Position numbers and translations under genes: made by a program. Positions 9,234 to 18,120 of a stretch of DNA of 64,000 bases are shown in pieces. The DNA comes from Lachnospiraceae bacterium. Lineage in GTDB: Bacteria > Bacillota > Clostridia > Lachnospirales > Lachnospiraceae. How positions within the stretch are numbered: position 1 is the first letter of the stretch; every line of letters starts with the position of its first letter. Location of the stretch: the NCBI GenBank assembly GCA_902363555.1, contig CABJAM010000001.1, positions 310,001-374,000 of the forward strand, in the 5' to 3' direction. The notes below the pieces were generated by a model. The model saw only the letters and a program-made list of their open reading frames with translations, ran no database searches and had not been told where the DNA came from.

Positions 9234-10947
9234 TATGGTTAAGAAAGGCGGCGGGCCGCATGAGCCTGGCTTGGCCGCACCGGTCGTTCCACTTGACCCG
9301 GGCTTGGCCGCCGACCCGGGTGGGCCGCTTTATGATAAGCTGGCAGCGCTGGCGGGCTCGGATCTGTATCCGTTCCACATGCCCGGGCATAAACGCAGCC
9401 GCGGGATGATGGATATGCCGCCGGTGGCGGATATGGACATTACGGAGATCGACGGCTTTGACAACCTGCATCACGCCTGCGGGATAATTGCTGAGGCCCA
9501 GCAGCGGGCGGCCAGGGTATGCGGGGCCGGTCGGACGTGGTTTCTCGTTAATGGAAGCACCTGCGGTCTGCTGGCGGCTATTTTTGCCTGCACCCGCCGG
9601 GGCGGGCGTATCCTCGTGGCCAGGAACTGTCATAAGGCGGTTTATAATGCCATTGAGCTGAATGGCTTAAATCCGGTCTATGTGTATCCGAGGGTGCACA
9701 GGGAATACGGGATCTACGAGGCTGTGGCACCGGAGCAGGTCCGGCGTCTGCTGGAGAAATATAAGGATATACAGGCGGTGGTCGTCACGTCGCCCACCTA
9801 TGAGGGCGTGATATCGGATATTAAAGCCATTGCCGGAATCGCCCATGAATATCAGGTACCGCTGATCGTGGATGAGGCCCATGGGGCGCATCTTGGGTTC
9901 TCGCCGGAGTTTGAGACTTCCGCGGTGGCCTGCGGGGCGGACCTGGTGATCCAGAGCCTGCACAAGACGCTGCCATCGATGACGCAGACGGCGCTGCTGC
10001 ATTTGTGCGGGCCGGGGGTGGACGCTGCGAAAGTGCAGAAGTACCTTTCGATGTTTCAGTCAAGCAGTCCGTCCTACGTGCTGATGGCGGGGATGGATCG
10101 GTGCATCGGTCTGCTGGAAAGTCAGGGCGGAGCGCTGTTTTCGGCTTATGCCGGTCGGCTGGCGCGGCTGCGCGGGGCTTTAGGGGAGCGCGCTGCACTG
10201 GGAGAGAGCGGCACACCGGATGCAATTGATGCAGTGGGAGCTTGCGATGACCGGGGAGCGCAAGCTTGCGACGTCGGCAAACAGGAAACGGATGACATAG
10301 CAGGAGAGTGCGCTGCTGCTGGCGATATGGCCACAGATGCCTGTGGGCTTAAGTACATCCGCCTTCTTGGCGCCAGTGATTTATGTCAGGTGCCTGGCAG
10401 CCGCTACGATCGTTCCAAGCTTGTTCTATACGTCAGCGGCCGCCGTGGTATGGGCAAATGGCTTTATGACGCCCTTCGCGACGAATATCATTTGCAGATG
10501 GAAATGGTTTCTGCGGATTATGTGCTGGGGATGACGAGTATTTGCGACACTGACGAAGGTTTTAGGCGGCTCGCAAAGGCTGTGCGGGAGCTGGACTGCC
10601 GGCTGGAGGGGCTTCTTAATGCAGATGCGGACGGGAGCCGCGGGGAAAGTTTTGATTTGATGGCAGAGGCACCTGAACGGCTATTTTGCCAGGAACCACT
10701 GCCGGAAGTTCCGGCAATGAACTGCTTTGACGCGCTGCAAAAGGATACAGAGCTTGTACAGCTCGAAAAATGCCGGGGGCGGCTCAGCGCGGAATATTTA
10801 TATATTTATCCGCCGGGGGTTCCGTTTCTCGTACCAGGTGAAAGGATCACCGATGGGGCGCTGCGGCTCATCCGACGTTATCAGGCGGCAGGCCTGGAGG
10901 TTCTTGGCGGAACGGATGAAGCGCTGGAGCGGTTGCTCGTATTGTAA
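9226..10947 (+). CDS. Orn/Lys/Arg decarboxylase family protein
   Basis: A PLP enzyme of 573 residues. It has the PFHMPGHKR signature of the group, DEAHGAHLGF (about 216-225) and the Schiff-base lysine Lys247 in QSLHKTLP. Expected reaction is decarboxylation of arginine, lysine or ornithine to a polyamine; substrate unresolved. ATG 9226 overlaps the MurE-like stop (ATGAGTGA), implying translational coupling. Residues 1-33 (Pro/Gly-rich) and about 320-373 (Ala/Asp/Gly-rich, several Cys) are low-complexity insertions not expected in the fold. The stop codon lies inside a family-A dyad repeat. Decarboxylases of this branch often sit beside the tmk/gmk-holB-ricT block in Clostridia, as here. Confidence 0.85.
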   Translation: MSDMVKKGGGPHEPGLAAPVVPLDPGLAADPGGPLYDKLAALAGSDLYPFHMPGHKRSRGMMDMPPVADMDITEIDGFDNLHHACGIIAEAQQRAARVCGAGRTWFLVNGSTCGLLAAIFACTRRGGRILVARNCHKAVYNAIELNGLNPVYVYPRVHREYGIYEAVAPEQVRRLLEKYKDIQAVVVTSPTYEGVISDIKAIAGIAHEYQVPLIVDEAHGAHLGFSPEFETSAVACGADLVIQSLHKTLPSMTQTALLHLCGPGVDAAKVQKYLSMFQSSSPSYVLMAGMDRCIGLLESQGGALFSAYAGRLARLRGALGERAALGESGTPDAIDAVGACDDRGAQACDVGKQETDDIAGECAAAGDMATDACGLKYIRLLGASDLCQVPGSRYDRSKLVLYVSGRRGMGKWLYDALRDEYHLQMEMVSADYVLGMTSICDTDEGFRRLAKAVRELDCRLEGLLNADADGSRGESFDLMAEAPERLFCQEPLPEVPAMNCFDALQKDTELVQLEKCRGRLSAEYLYIYPPGVPFLVPGERITDGALRLIRRYQAAGLEVLGGTDEALERLLVL

Positions 10948-10972
10948 CAGTTCGTTCTATTTGAACTGTTAC
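10944..10972. repeat. Family-A dyad, copy A1
   Basis: GTAACAGTTC, a 9-nt loop, GAACTGTTAC: perfect 10 bp arms. The decarboxylase stop TAA is inside the left arm. Confidence 0.85.
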
Positions 10973-11012
10973 CTCGTATTAAATGATTCGCATGAATAAT
11001 GAGGTAAAAAGC

Positions 11013-11618
11013 ATGTCAAAATTATTTTGCGTTATGGGAAAAAGCGCTTCGGGAAAAGACTCGCTATTTAAAATGCTGGTGGAGGATACATCCCTTGGCC
11101 TGCATACGGTCGTGCCGTACACGACGCGGCCGATCCGCGCCGGGGAGACGGACGGCGTGGAATATCATTTTGTGGATGAAGCGGCCTATCAGGCGCTGAA
11201 AGTGGCCGGTAAGATCATCGAGGCCCGGGCATACCAGACGATTCACGGTCTGTGGCGGTACTTCACCGCGGATGACGGCCAGATCGATCCGGAGGATGGC
11301 AATTATATTGTCATCGGTACATTGGAGGCCTACCGGCAGATGCTGGAGTACTTCGGTCCGGAGGTGATGGTGCCGGTTTATGTGGAGGTGGAGGATGGTC
11401 TGAGACTTTCCAGAGCCCTTTGCCGCGAGCGGGCTCAAGACCAGCCTAAATATGCAGAAATGTGCCGACGTTTTCTGGCCGACTGCGAAGATTTTTCCGA
11501 TGAGAAAATAAAAGATTGTTACATAACAAAAAGATATGTTAATATAGACTTGGAGCAATGCTTCCGGGAAATAAAAAAAGACATTAAAGATATCCTGATA
11601 ACAGTTCGGCCCATCTGA
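11013..11618 (+). CDS. Guanylate kinase-like P-loop kinase
   Basis: A nucleoside-monophosphate kinase fold of 201 residues. The P-loop is GKSASGK near residue 9 and the nucleotide-binding region reads TTRPIRAGETDGVEYHF, as in guanylate kinases. The central part (FTADDGQIDPEDGNYIVIGTLE) differs from housekeeping Gmk, so this may be a divergent paralogue. ATG 11013 has GAGG eight bases upstream; two upstream in-frame ATGs lack such a site. The last residues, VRPI, and the stop are encoded by a family-A repeat. It lies between the decarboxylase and holB, an order often seen in Clostridia. Confidence 0.75.
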   Translation: MSKLFCVMGKSASGKDSLFKMLVEDTSLGLHTVVPYTTRPIRAGETDGVEYHFVDEAAYQALKVAGKIIEARAYQTIHGLWRYFTADDGQIDPEDGNYIVIGTLEAYRQMLEYFGPEVMVPVYVEVEDGLRLSRALCRERAQDQPKYAEMCRRFLADCEDFSDEKIKDCYITKRYVNIDLEQCFREIKKDIKDILITVRPI

Positions 11619-11626
11619 ATTGTTAC
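11598..11626. repeat. Family-A dyad, copy A2
   Basis: ATAACAGTTC, GGCCCATCT, GAATTGTTAC. It overlaps the end of the guanylate kinase-like gene, encoding VRPI and the TGA stop. Confidence 0.85.
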
Positions 11627-11656
11627 CAAATAATAAGAAACGCGGGGTGAGTGCCA

Positions 11657-12646
11657 TTGGCAAGTTTTAAAGATGTGATCGGGCATGAGCAGATCATTGC
11701 CCATTTAAGCAATTCCCTGAAAAATAATAAAGTGAGCCATGCTTATATTTTCAGCGGTGAGGATGGCACCGGTAAAAATATGCTGGCAAAGCTGTTTGCA
11801 AAGGCCCTGCAGTGCGAGGCCGGTTACGGCGATTCTTGCGGTATGTGCCATTCCTGTAAGCAGGTGGACTCGGGAAATCAGCCGGATATCCGGTGGGTGA
11901 CCCACGAAAAGCCGGCCAGTATCGGCGTGGACGATATCCGTATGCAGGTGAATAATGATATTGCCATCAAGCCATACAGCAGTAAATATAAAATTTACAT
12001 TATCGACGAGGCGGAAAAAATGACGCCTCAGGCGCAGAACGCCCTGTTAAAAACCATCGAGGAGCCGCCGTCCTACGCGGTGATTCTGCTGCTCACCAAC
12101 AATGCCCAGCTGCTGCTGCCCACCATCAGCTCCCGCTGTGTTACCTTGAATATGAAAGCCATTGCCCCGGATAAGATCCAGAGTTATCTTATGAATAATT
12201 ATGAGATTCCGGACTATAAGGCAAAAATCTGCGCATCCTTTGCTCAGGGAAATATGGGCAAAGCTATTAAAATGGCTACTTCCCCGGATTTTAATGAGAT
12301 GCACGAGCGGGTGCTCAATCTTGTGAAAAATGTGGATGATATGGATGTCTACGTCGTTGTGGACGCTGTGAAAAAGCTTTCCGAATATAAAGCGGAAATT
12401 TATGATATTATAGATATGATGATGGTCTGGTATCGGGATATTATTATGCTGAAGCTGACCAATGACCCGAATCTTCTGATTTATCCGGAGGAATATAACG
12501 CATTGCTGCGGCGCGCGTCAAAATCCACCTTTGAAGGCCTGGATACGATCATACAGGCAATGGAAAAGTGCAAGGTCCGCCTGCGGGCCAACGTGAATTT
12601 CGACACCGCCCTTGAAATGATGCTTTTAACAATAAAGGAGAATTAA
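11657..12646 (+). CDS. holB: DNA polymerase III subunit delta'
   Basis: Clamp-loader subunit of the replication complex, 329 residues. It shows the AAA+ features of delta'/DnaX: Walker A GEDGTGK (34-40), a zinc module with Cys53, Cys61, Cys64 and Cys67, the DEAEKMT helicase-like motif, the sensor LLLTNN and the SRC motif (ISSRC). The bound GTG at 11651 sits directly on the ribosome site GGGGTGA; TTG 11657, reading MASFKDVIGHEQ, has better spacing and matches the usual N-terminus. It is followed after 2 bp by ricT, a common Firmicutes pairing. Confidence 0.9.
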   Translation: MASFKDVIGHEQIIAHLSNSLKNNKVSHAYIFSGEDGTGKNMLAKLFAKALQCEAGYGDSCGMCHSCKQVDSGNQPDIRWVTHEKPASIGVDDIRMQVNNDIAIKPYSSKYKIYIIDEAEKMTPQAQNALLKTIEEPPSYAVILLLTNNAQLLLPTISSRCVTLNMKAIAPDKIQSYLMNNYEIPDYKAKICASFAQGNMGKAIKMATSPDFNEMHERVLNLVKNVDDMDVYVVVDAVKKLSEYKAEIYDIIDMMMVWYRDIIMLKLTNDPNLLIYPEEYNALLRRASKSTFEGLDTIIQAMEKCKVRLRANVNFDTALEMMLLTIKEN

Positions 12647-12648
12647 CT

Positions 12649-13554
12649 ATGGTAAATGTAATTGGAGTGAGATTCCGCAACGCCGGCAAGATTTATTATT
12701 TTGATCCGCTGGATTTCGATGTGGAACCCGGACAGCATGTGATCGTCGAAACTGCCCGCGGTGTGGAATACGGTCAGGTTATGACCGGACCGCGCCCCGT
12801 ACCGGAGGACAAGGTGGTGCAGCCGCTAAAGCCGGTGCTTCGGGCCGCAACGCCGGAGGACGATGCCATTGAAGAAAAAAATAAAGAAAAAGAAAAAGAG
12901 GCGTTTCGGATCTGTATTGAGAAGATTGCCAAGCATAAGCTGGATATGAAGCTCATTGACGCCGAATATACATTTGATAATAATAAGGTGCTGTTTTACT
13001 TTACTGCCGACGGGCGGATCGATTTCCGTGAGCTTGTAAAGGACCTGGCGTCTGTGTTCAAAACTCGTATCGAGCTGCGTCAGATCGGTGTCCGGGATGA
13101 GACAAAGATCATGGGCGGCATCGGTATTTGCGGCCGCTGCCTGTGCTGCCATTGCTATCTGTCGGAATTTGCCCCGGTGTCGATCAAAATGGCGAAGGAG
13201 CAGAATCTTTCCCTGAATCCGGCCAAGATTTCCGGTGTCTGCGGGCGTCTTATGTGCTGCCTGAAAAATGAGGAGGAAACCTACGAGTACCTGAACAGCC
13301 GCCTGCCGTCCATCGGTGATTATGTGACCACGGACGACGGTCTTAAAGGTGAGGTCAGCGACGTGAGCGTGCTCCGCCAGGTGGTGAAGGTGCTGGTGAC
13401 TCTGGACAATGATGTGAAGGAGCTGCGGGATTACAAGGTAAAACAGTTGAAATTCCGTCCGAAGCGCCGCAAGGACAAGCTGAATATCAACGATGCCGAG
13501 CTTAAAAAGCTGGAGGCGCTGGAGAAAAAGGAAGGTAAGTCGGCGCTGCATTAA
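12649..13554 (+). CDS. ricT: PSP1-domain protein RicT (YaaT), stage 0 sporulation
   Basis: PSP1-domain protein of 301 residues. In Bacillus the homologue forms the Y-complex with RicA and RicF, binds iron-sulfur clusters and affects RNase Y-dependent RNA maturation, competence and sporulation. The cysteine cluster is complete: Cys161, 164, 166, 167 and 169 (CGRCLCCHC) and Cys198, 203 and 204 (CGRLMCC). A Lys/Glu-rich stretch (76-85) separates the N-terminal part from the PSP1 core. ATG 12649 has AAAGGAG upstream and lies 2 bp after holB. The C-terminal tail is basic (RPKRRKDK). Confidence 0.93.
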   Translation: MVNVIGVRFRNAGKIYYFDPLDFDVEPGQHVIVETARGVEYGQVMTGPRPVPEDKVVQPLKPVLRAATPEDDAIEEKNKEKEKEAFRICIEKIAKHKLDMKLIDAEYTFDNNKVLFYFTADGRIDFRELVKDLASVFKTRIELRQIGVRDETKIMGGIGICGRCLCCHCYLSEFAPVSIKMAKEQNLSLNPAKISGVCGRLMCCLKNEEETYEYLNSRLPSIGDYVTTDDGLKGEVSDVSVLRQVVKVLVTLDNDVKELRDYKVKQLKFRPKRRKDKLNINDAELKKLEALEKKEGKSALH

Positions 13555-13659
13555 TGCGGCGTGGAAAGCCATGATATATTGCCAGGAATAAATTTATGTC
13601 GAAGCTCGTATTTTGCGAAGTAATGACATTTTATGAAGTATAAAGTGAGGATTTGAACC

Positions 13660-14418
13660 ATGTGCGAATCGGATAACGTGTTGGATGCGCTTTTAAAGCC
13701 CGGGGAGCGGCTGGACGATCTGGAGCGCAATGGCTATAAGATCATCCAGACCCCTAGCAAGTTCTGTTTTGGTATGGATGCGGTGCTGTTGTCCGGCTTT
13801 GCCCAGGTGAAAAAGGGCGAGCGGGCCATAGATCTGGGCACCGGTACCGGAATCATCCCTATTTTGCTGGAAGCCAAGACGCAGGGGGCGCATTTCACCG
13901 GGCTGGAGATTCAGGAGGAAAGCGCGGATATGGCGGCCCGAAGTGTGCGGCTGAACCATCTGGAGGACAAAGTGGATATCGTTCATGGCGATTTATTGGA
14001 GGCTGCACAGCTTTTTGGCCGGGCAGCCTTCGATGTTGTCACGTCCAATCCGCCGTATATGAATGATATGCACGGACTGAAAAATCCGTCGGATGCCAAG
14101 GCTATTGCCCGCCATGAGGTGAAATGTACCCTGGACGATGTGACGGCGGCCGCGGCGGCGCTGCTGAAATCCGGCGGCCGTTTTTATCTCGTGCACCGGC
14201 CGTTTCGTCTGGTGGAGATATTTGCAGCACTGACAAAGTACGGGCTGGAGCCGAAGCGGATGCGGCTGGTATATCCCTTTGTGGATAAGGAGCCCAATAT
14301 GGTCCTGATCGAGGCGGTTCGCGGCGGGAAATCGATGATAAAGATTGAAAAGCCGCTGATCGTCTATGAAAAGCCCGGCGTGTATACGCCTGAAATCTAT
14401 GAGGTCTACGGATACTAA
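13660..14418 (+). CDS. tRNA1(Val) adenine-37 N6-methyltransferase family
   Basis: An S-adenosylmethionine-dependent N6-adenine methyltransferase of 252 residues, TrmN6/YfiC type. Motif I is DLGTGTG (58-64) and the catalytic NPPY motif is at 130-133 (SNPPYMND). Neighbours holB and ricT fit the usual Clostridia order, in which this gene is normally followed by rsmI; here that place is taken by a convergent carbohydrate regulator, so the synteny break falls at 14.42 kb. ATG 13660 follows GTGAGGA. The stop codon is inside the left arm of a long hairpin shared with the convergent gene. Confidence 0.88.
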   Translation: MCESDNVLDALLKPGERLDDLERNGYKIIQTPSKFCFGMDAVLLSGFAQVKKGERAIDLGTGTGIIPILLEAKTQGAHFTGLEIQEESADMAARSVRLNHLEDKVDIVHGDLLEAAQLFGRAAFDVVTSNPPYMNDMHGLKNPSDAKAIARHEVKCTLDDVTAAAAALLKSGGRFYLVHRPFRLVEIFAALTKYGLEPKRMRLVYPFVDKEPNMVLIEAVRGGKSMIKIEKPLIVYEKPGVYTPEIYEVYGY

Positions 14419-14447
14419 GGAGCTTCCTTAGCATCCGCAGACCTTTT
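14401..14447. terminator. Bidirectional terminator overlapping both stop codons
   Basis: A 20 bp near-perfect stem (AGGTCT, CGGAT and CTAAGGA pairing with TTCCTTAG, ATCCG and AGACCT), a 2-nt loop and a TTTT tract. It contains the stops of both trmN6 and the convergent AraC gene. Confidence 0.88.
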
Positions 14448-16905
14448 CGATTTCCAGGAGTAAGGCTCCGTGGGGCGGTACCTCGCCTTCAAGGGTCAGC
14501 GTTGCGGTGTTTTTGTAGGTGTGGCAGCGGAATTGAGGTTCTGCGGAGACTTGGAGATAGTGGCGGATCTCGTCGGTGATCGTCTCCGGGCTGCCCATTT
14601 GCTGCCAGGCGTCAAATGCTGAGCCGTGCTCACGGTCGATGGCATAGGTGCGCACCGTGTAGGTGCCGCGGTCTACTGTAAAGATCCCGTGAAAGGCCAG
14701 TGTATCCGTGGGGGCAAAGACCTGATACCGGTAAATATCTGACATAAAATCCAGATTGCTGTTTTTCAGGTCATTGTCGTAATCGGCCAGGTTGTAGATG
14801 AGTATATGGTATCCCCGTTCTGATCTTGTGATGATATAAGGGGGATCACAGGCAAGGATATCCTGATCCAGCTTATGAAGCATAACAAAAGCATTGTAAG
14901 CCGGCTTCGGAACTGAATTGCTGTCAATAAGGCCGTAGCCGCCGGAGAAGATAAGCTGCGATGGCAGCATCTGGTCACTGATATCGGACAGGCCGGTATA
15001 GGTCAGCCCCTGTGTCAGTTCCATGGTGAGCAGATGCGTATGGATGATGTAGGGGGCCATAAAGGCCGTATCCCGGATAAGGTCCTGTAAATGAAACGTG
15101 ATATTCCATTCCGTTGTGATCAGCGGCAGATCGTCCATATGATGGCGATGGAGCATATCGTTTAAAAAACGGAGAAGATTCCGTGGATATTCCGTATTTG
15201 TCAGAGACAAATAATTGCACGTTGTGGCCGGATAGGGAAAAACACCCCGGGCATTCTCTGTATTATCCAGGCAGGAATACATATGCAGCGACAAAAATGC
15301 CGGCTTTATATGATGCGTGATGCAGTCATCAAAAAATGCCTCGTACCAGTCCATGCCATCGGGCAGGGAAAAGTTGGGAGAGCCCAGTTGCAGTGATTTA
15401 TCGATTTCCATAAAAGCGTTATAGGTGAGACGGTAAAAGTCAAAAAACTGTTCCTGGCTGGCCTGCCAATAGCTGTTGTTTAGATGGATATTGGCACTGT
15501 TCCAGAAATCAAAACGCCAGCAGCGAAGTATGTCCATACCGTAAATATCTGCATAGTGCTGTAAAAATGCTTTTATAAGACGACGCCACTGTTTTTCTGA
15601 TTTTGGCGGACTGACATTTGGGTGATATCCAAACCCCAGCTCTGCCCTGGAGGATGCCAGATCTCTGGGCATATAACCGATTTCTATAAAAGGATACATG
15701 TTGAGTTCATGTATCGTCTGGATGATCTGATCCAGGATATTCCAATAGTAAAAAGACTCTCCGGTTCCCGGATCTGTATAAATCTTTAATAAGTCTGAAA
15801 AAACATCCCTGAAATGAATATGTGTAAAATGACATTCTGCGGCTGTCTTTTGAAGCTGTTCGCAGACGGCTTTCTGTGTTAGAGAAAAACCGCTGCCAAT
15901 ACTTAATATTCTGAGACGATTGTCCGTAAATATTGTGTGCGCCCGAGACAGGTCCATTTCAATGAGAAGCGGCTTTTGCCGGATCATTTCATCTTCGGCT
16001 TTCGGCTGCATCCAGTAATTACGAAGATAATGGAAGCGGGAAAGAATGGACGCGTTTTTGGCCGGACCTGTGGAATCCGAAGCCTGACCGGCAGGCTGGC
16101 GGCGGTAAGCGGAGGGTAGGATGCCGAAATACTTTTTAAAGGCGCTGCAATAGGTTTTGTGACTGCGAAAACCGCAGGCTACTGCTATTTCCAGAATACT
16201 GCTGTTGGTATTTTGCAGGCTGAATAACGACTGGTTGACCCGGTAAAGGTTCAGATAATCCGTAAAATTCATGTGGAATTGTTTTTTAAAAAAGGCGCTG
16301 AAATATTGAGGATGTAACCCCAGCTTATGGCTTATGCTTTCCAGTGAGATTTTATCCGCATAATTTTCTGCGATATAGTTCATCGCTTCGTTGATGCGGA
16401 CCTGGATATAGTCATTGGATGCCGCGGTCTGCGGTGCGGCTGTACCAAAATGCTCACTTAAGAACAGAAGGAGCTGGCTGACAAATGAAAACTGGCGGAG
16501 CGTCGCAGCATCTTTGCTGGAAAGCGCGGAAAATACAAGTCCGGACAGGATATGGCATAAGTGCTGGAATACATGGTCATATGTATTGCAGGGAATATGG
16601 AAAATATCATAGCCCAAAGCCATCAACTCGGGGCAAAATTCCCTGAAAAATGACGGAAATATTTGGAGTTGGTAAAGAATGGCGCTGTCCGCAGTGCTGT
16701 AAAGTGTATAAGGCGTATTTCCCGGGAAAAAGAAAATATCATTTGTTTTCACATGCCGTGTCATCGCATTGGATTGAACCTGGCAGTCGCCCTCCAGCAC
16801 CATATAAAGGTGGAACGCCTGATCCATGCGGAATGTGGCTTGGGATATGTCCGTCAAGCTGTGGGTATAGTAGGCTTCATTGCCACTGGGTAATGCCTGG
16901 TTCAT
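14428..16905 (-). CDS. AraC-family regulator fused to a GH39-like domain
   Basis: An 825-residue three-part protein. Residues about 10-90 form a cupin-like sensor segment, about 165-270 an AraC double helix-turn-helix (SLESISHKLGLHPQYFSAFFKK; ILEIAVACGFRSHKTYCSAFKKYFG), and about 325-820 a TIM-barrel domain similar to GH39 beta-xylosidases. GH39 enzymes have WNEP for the acid/base Glu; here it reads WNSAN (468-472), so that Glu is Ser470. The nucleophile motif TEW (Glu599) remains. The barrel is therefore more likely a sugar sensor than an enzyme. ATG 16905 follows GGAGG. The divergent GH43 and GPH symporter genes are the likely targets. Confidence 0.88.
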   Translation of the reverse strand: MNQALPSGNEAYYTHSLTDISQATFRMDQAFHLYMVLEGDCQVQSNAMTRHVKTNDIFFFPGNTPYTLYSTADSAILYQLQIFPSFFREFCPELMALGYDIFHIPCNTYDHVFQHLCHILSGLVFSALSSKDAATLRQFSFVSQLLLFLSEHFGTAAPQTAASNDYIQVRINEAMNYIAENYADKISLESISHKLGLHPQYFSAFFKKQFHMNFTDYLNLYRVNQSLFSLQNTNSSILEIAVACGFRSHKTYCSAFKKYFGILPSAYRRQPAGQASDSTGPAKNASILSRFHYLRNYWMQPKAEDEMIRQKPLLIEMDLSRAHTIFTDNRLRILSIGSGFSLTQKAVCEQLQKTAAECHFTHIHFRDVFSDLLKIYTDPGTGESFYYWNILDQIIQTIHELNMYPFIEIGYMPRDLASSRAELGFGYHPNVSPPKSEKQWRRLIKAFLQHYADIYGMDILRCWRFDFWNSANIHLNNSYWQASQEQFFDFYRLTYNAFMEIDKSLQLGSPNFSLPDGMDWYEAFFDDCITHHIKPAFLSLHMYSCLDNTENARGVFPYPATTCNYLSLTNTEYPRNLLRFLNDMLHRHHMDDLPLITTEWNITFHLQDLIRDTAFMAPYIIHTHLLTMELTQGLTYTGLSDISDQMLPSQLIFSGGYGLIDSNSVPKPAYNAFVMLHKLDQDILACDPPYIITRSERGYHILIYNLADYDNDLKNSNLDFMSDIYRYQVFAPTDTLAFHGIFTVDRGTYTVRTYAIDREHGSAFDAWQQMGSPETITDEIRHYLQVSAEPQFRCHTYKNTATLTLEGEVPPHGALLLEIEKVCGC

Positions 16906-17159
16906 AAAAGCTCCTCCATGGTTTTGGGAATATTATAATATATTTTAACAAATTAATAGGAAAATTAAAAGGTTTATATCTGCATAAAATTATAAAGTCT
17001 TATATTAAGTGTAAAAACACAAGAAATAAAAGGAAGATGCCCGGACTTTAAAATGATAATATAGGTGTAGCTTTTTGTAACCGATGCAAAAGCCAGAACG
17101 GTTATGGCTTTGTGACTCTGAGCATCATATGAAAGATTTAATGGAAGGAGTTATACGTA
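16906..17159. promoter_or_regulatory. Divergent promoter region, AraC-GH39 / GH43
   Basis: AT-rich region with a plus-strand -10 candidate GATAAT (17055-17060) and no good -35, as expected for an activated promoter. Downstream is a near-match to a catabolite-responsive element, TTGTAACCGATGCAA (17075-17089), and a 7 bp stem (AAAGCCA / TGGCTTT, 17089-17111). The cre call is tentative because one consensus purine is C. Confidence 0.5.
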
Positions 17160-18032
17160 ATGGAATTATCGGAAATTAATTTTCGCGACCCCTATGTTCT
17201 GCCGGACAAAGACATGTACTATATGTACGGTACGACGGTTTTTATGGGGAAGGCGGACAATTTTGTCTGCTATAAAAGTGCGGACCTGAAGTCCTGGGAA
17301 GGTCCGGTGGAGATTTTCCGCCGGCCGGAAAGCTTCTGGGCGGATCAGTGCTACTGGGCGCCGGAATGCTATGCCTATGACGGCCGTTACTTTTTTCTGA
17401 CGACCATGGGAAGCGAAAATCGTAAAAAGGGCATCCAGATTATGACCTGTGACAGCCCGGACGGTCGCTACGCGCCTGTGGGCAGTGGTCCGGTCACGCC
17501 GGAGGAATGGACCTGTATCGACGGTACGCTGTATTGGGAAAACAATACGCCTTATCTGATTTTTTCTCATTCCTTTGAGGATGGGGAGGAAAGTGCAATC
17601 TGCGGAATGCCTCTGAATGAAAAGCTCACCGGACCGGCCGGCGCTGTTTTCAAAATGTTTGAGGCCAGAGAGGCTCCCTGGGCCAGGCCCTGCCCGTGGT
17701 CAAAGGAGGAGTTTGGGATCGATGGCGAAATTTATCTGGCCGATGGCCCGTGTCTTTACCGCACAGCCCGGGGCAGCCTGCTGATGATCTGGTCCAGTTG
17801 GGGCGAGCACGGCTATACTGTGGGGATTGCCCGCTCCACAGACGGTACGGTCCACGGAGCATGGGAGCAGCAGGCCGAGCCGCTGTTTAAAGAGGGCGGT
17901 GGTCACGGAATGATCTTTAATGACCAGGAAGGCAAGACCTATTACATACTGCACACGCCCAACGAGCCTTCCATGGAGCGTCCAAAGCTTTATGAGCTGC
18001 TGGAAAAGGACGATACGGTCGTATTGAAGTAA
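17160..18032 (+). CDS. Glycoside hydrolase family 43
   Basis: A cytoplasmic (no signal peptide) five-bladed propeller glycosidase of 290 residues, probably a beta-xylosidase or alpha-arabinofuranosidase. The general base is Asp10 in FRDPYVLPD, and the pKa-modulating Asp is in the WTCIDGTLYW segment (about residue 121). Where many GH43 enzymes have EGP for the acid Glu, this one reads ADGPCLYRT, with Glu in the preceding IDGEIYL; I recall a GH43 branch with DGP, but did not verify it. Strong ribosome site AAGGAG. It is followed by a family-B repeat and a GPH symporter, consistent with uptake and intracellular cleavage of xylosides under control of the divergent AraC protein. Confidence 0.88.
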   Translation: MELSEINFRDPYVLPDKDMYYMYGTTVFMGKADNFVCYKSADLKSWEGPVEIFRRPESFWADQCYWAPECYAYDGRYFFLTTMGSENRKKGIQIMTCDSPDGRYAPVGSGPVTPEEWTCIDGTLYWENNTPYLIFSHSFEDGEESAICGMPLNEKLTGPAGAVFKMFEAREAPWARPCPWSKEEFGIDGEIYLADGPCLYRTARGSLLMIWSSWGEHGYTVGIARSTDGTVHGAWEQQAEPLFKEGGGHGMIFNDQEGKTYYILHTPNEPSMERPKLYELLEKDDTVVLK

Positions 18033-18034
18033 TA

Positions 18035-18098
18035 TTTGTAGACAATTTCCTGCGGGAAATTGATGACCGGCCTGCGCATCCGCGCAGTATCTATTATT
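18035..18098. repeat. Family-B two-hairpin element, copy B1
   Basis: Two stems: CAATTTCC/GGAAATTG and TGCGC-ATCC-GCGCA, followed by a TATTAT-containing tail. It begins three bases after the GH43 stop and ends just before the symporter ribosome site. The element is shared with 35.05, 47.31 and 49.67 kb. Confidence 0.85.
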
Positions 18099-18120
18099 TT
18101 TACACAAGGGAGGAATAATT

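Noticed and set aside
12826..13572. A 248-codon minus-strand frame opposite ricT
   Set aside because: ricT is certain from its cysteine motifs; the antisense frame has biased His/Gln/Leu composition typical of a shadow.
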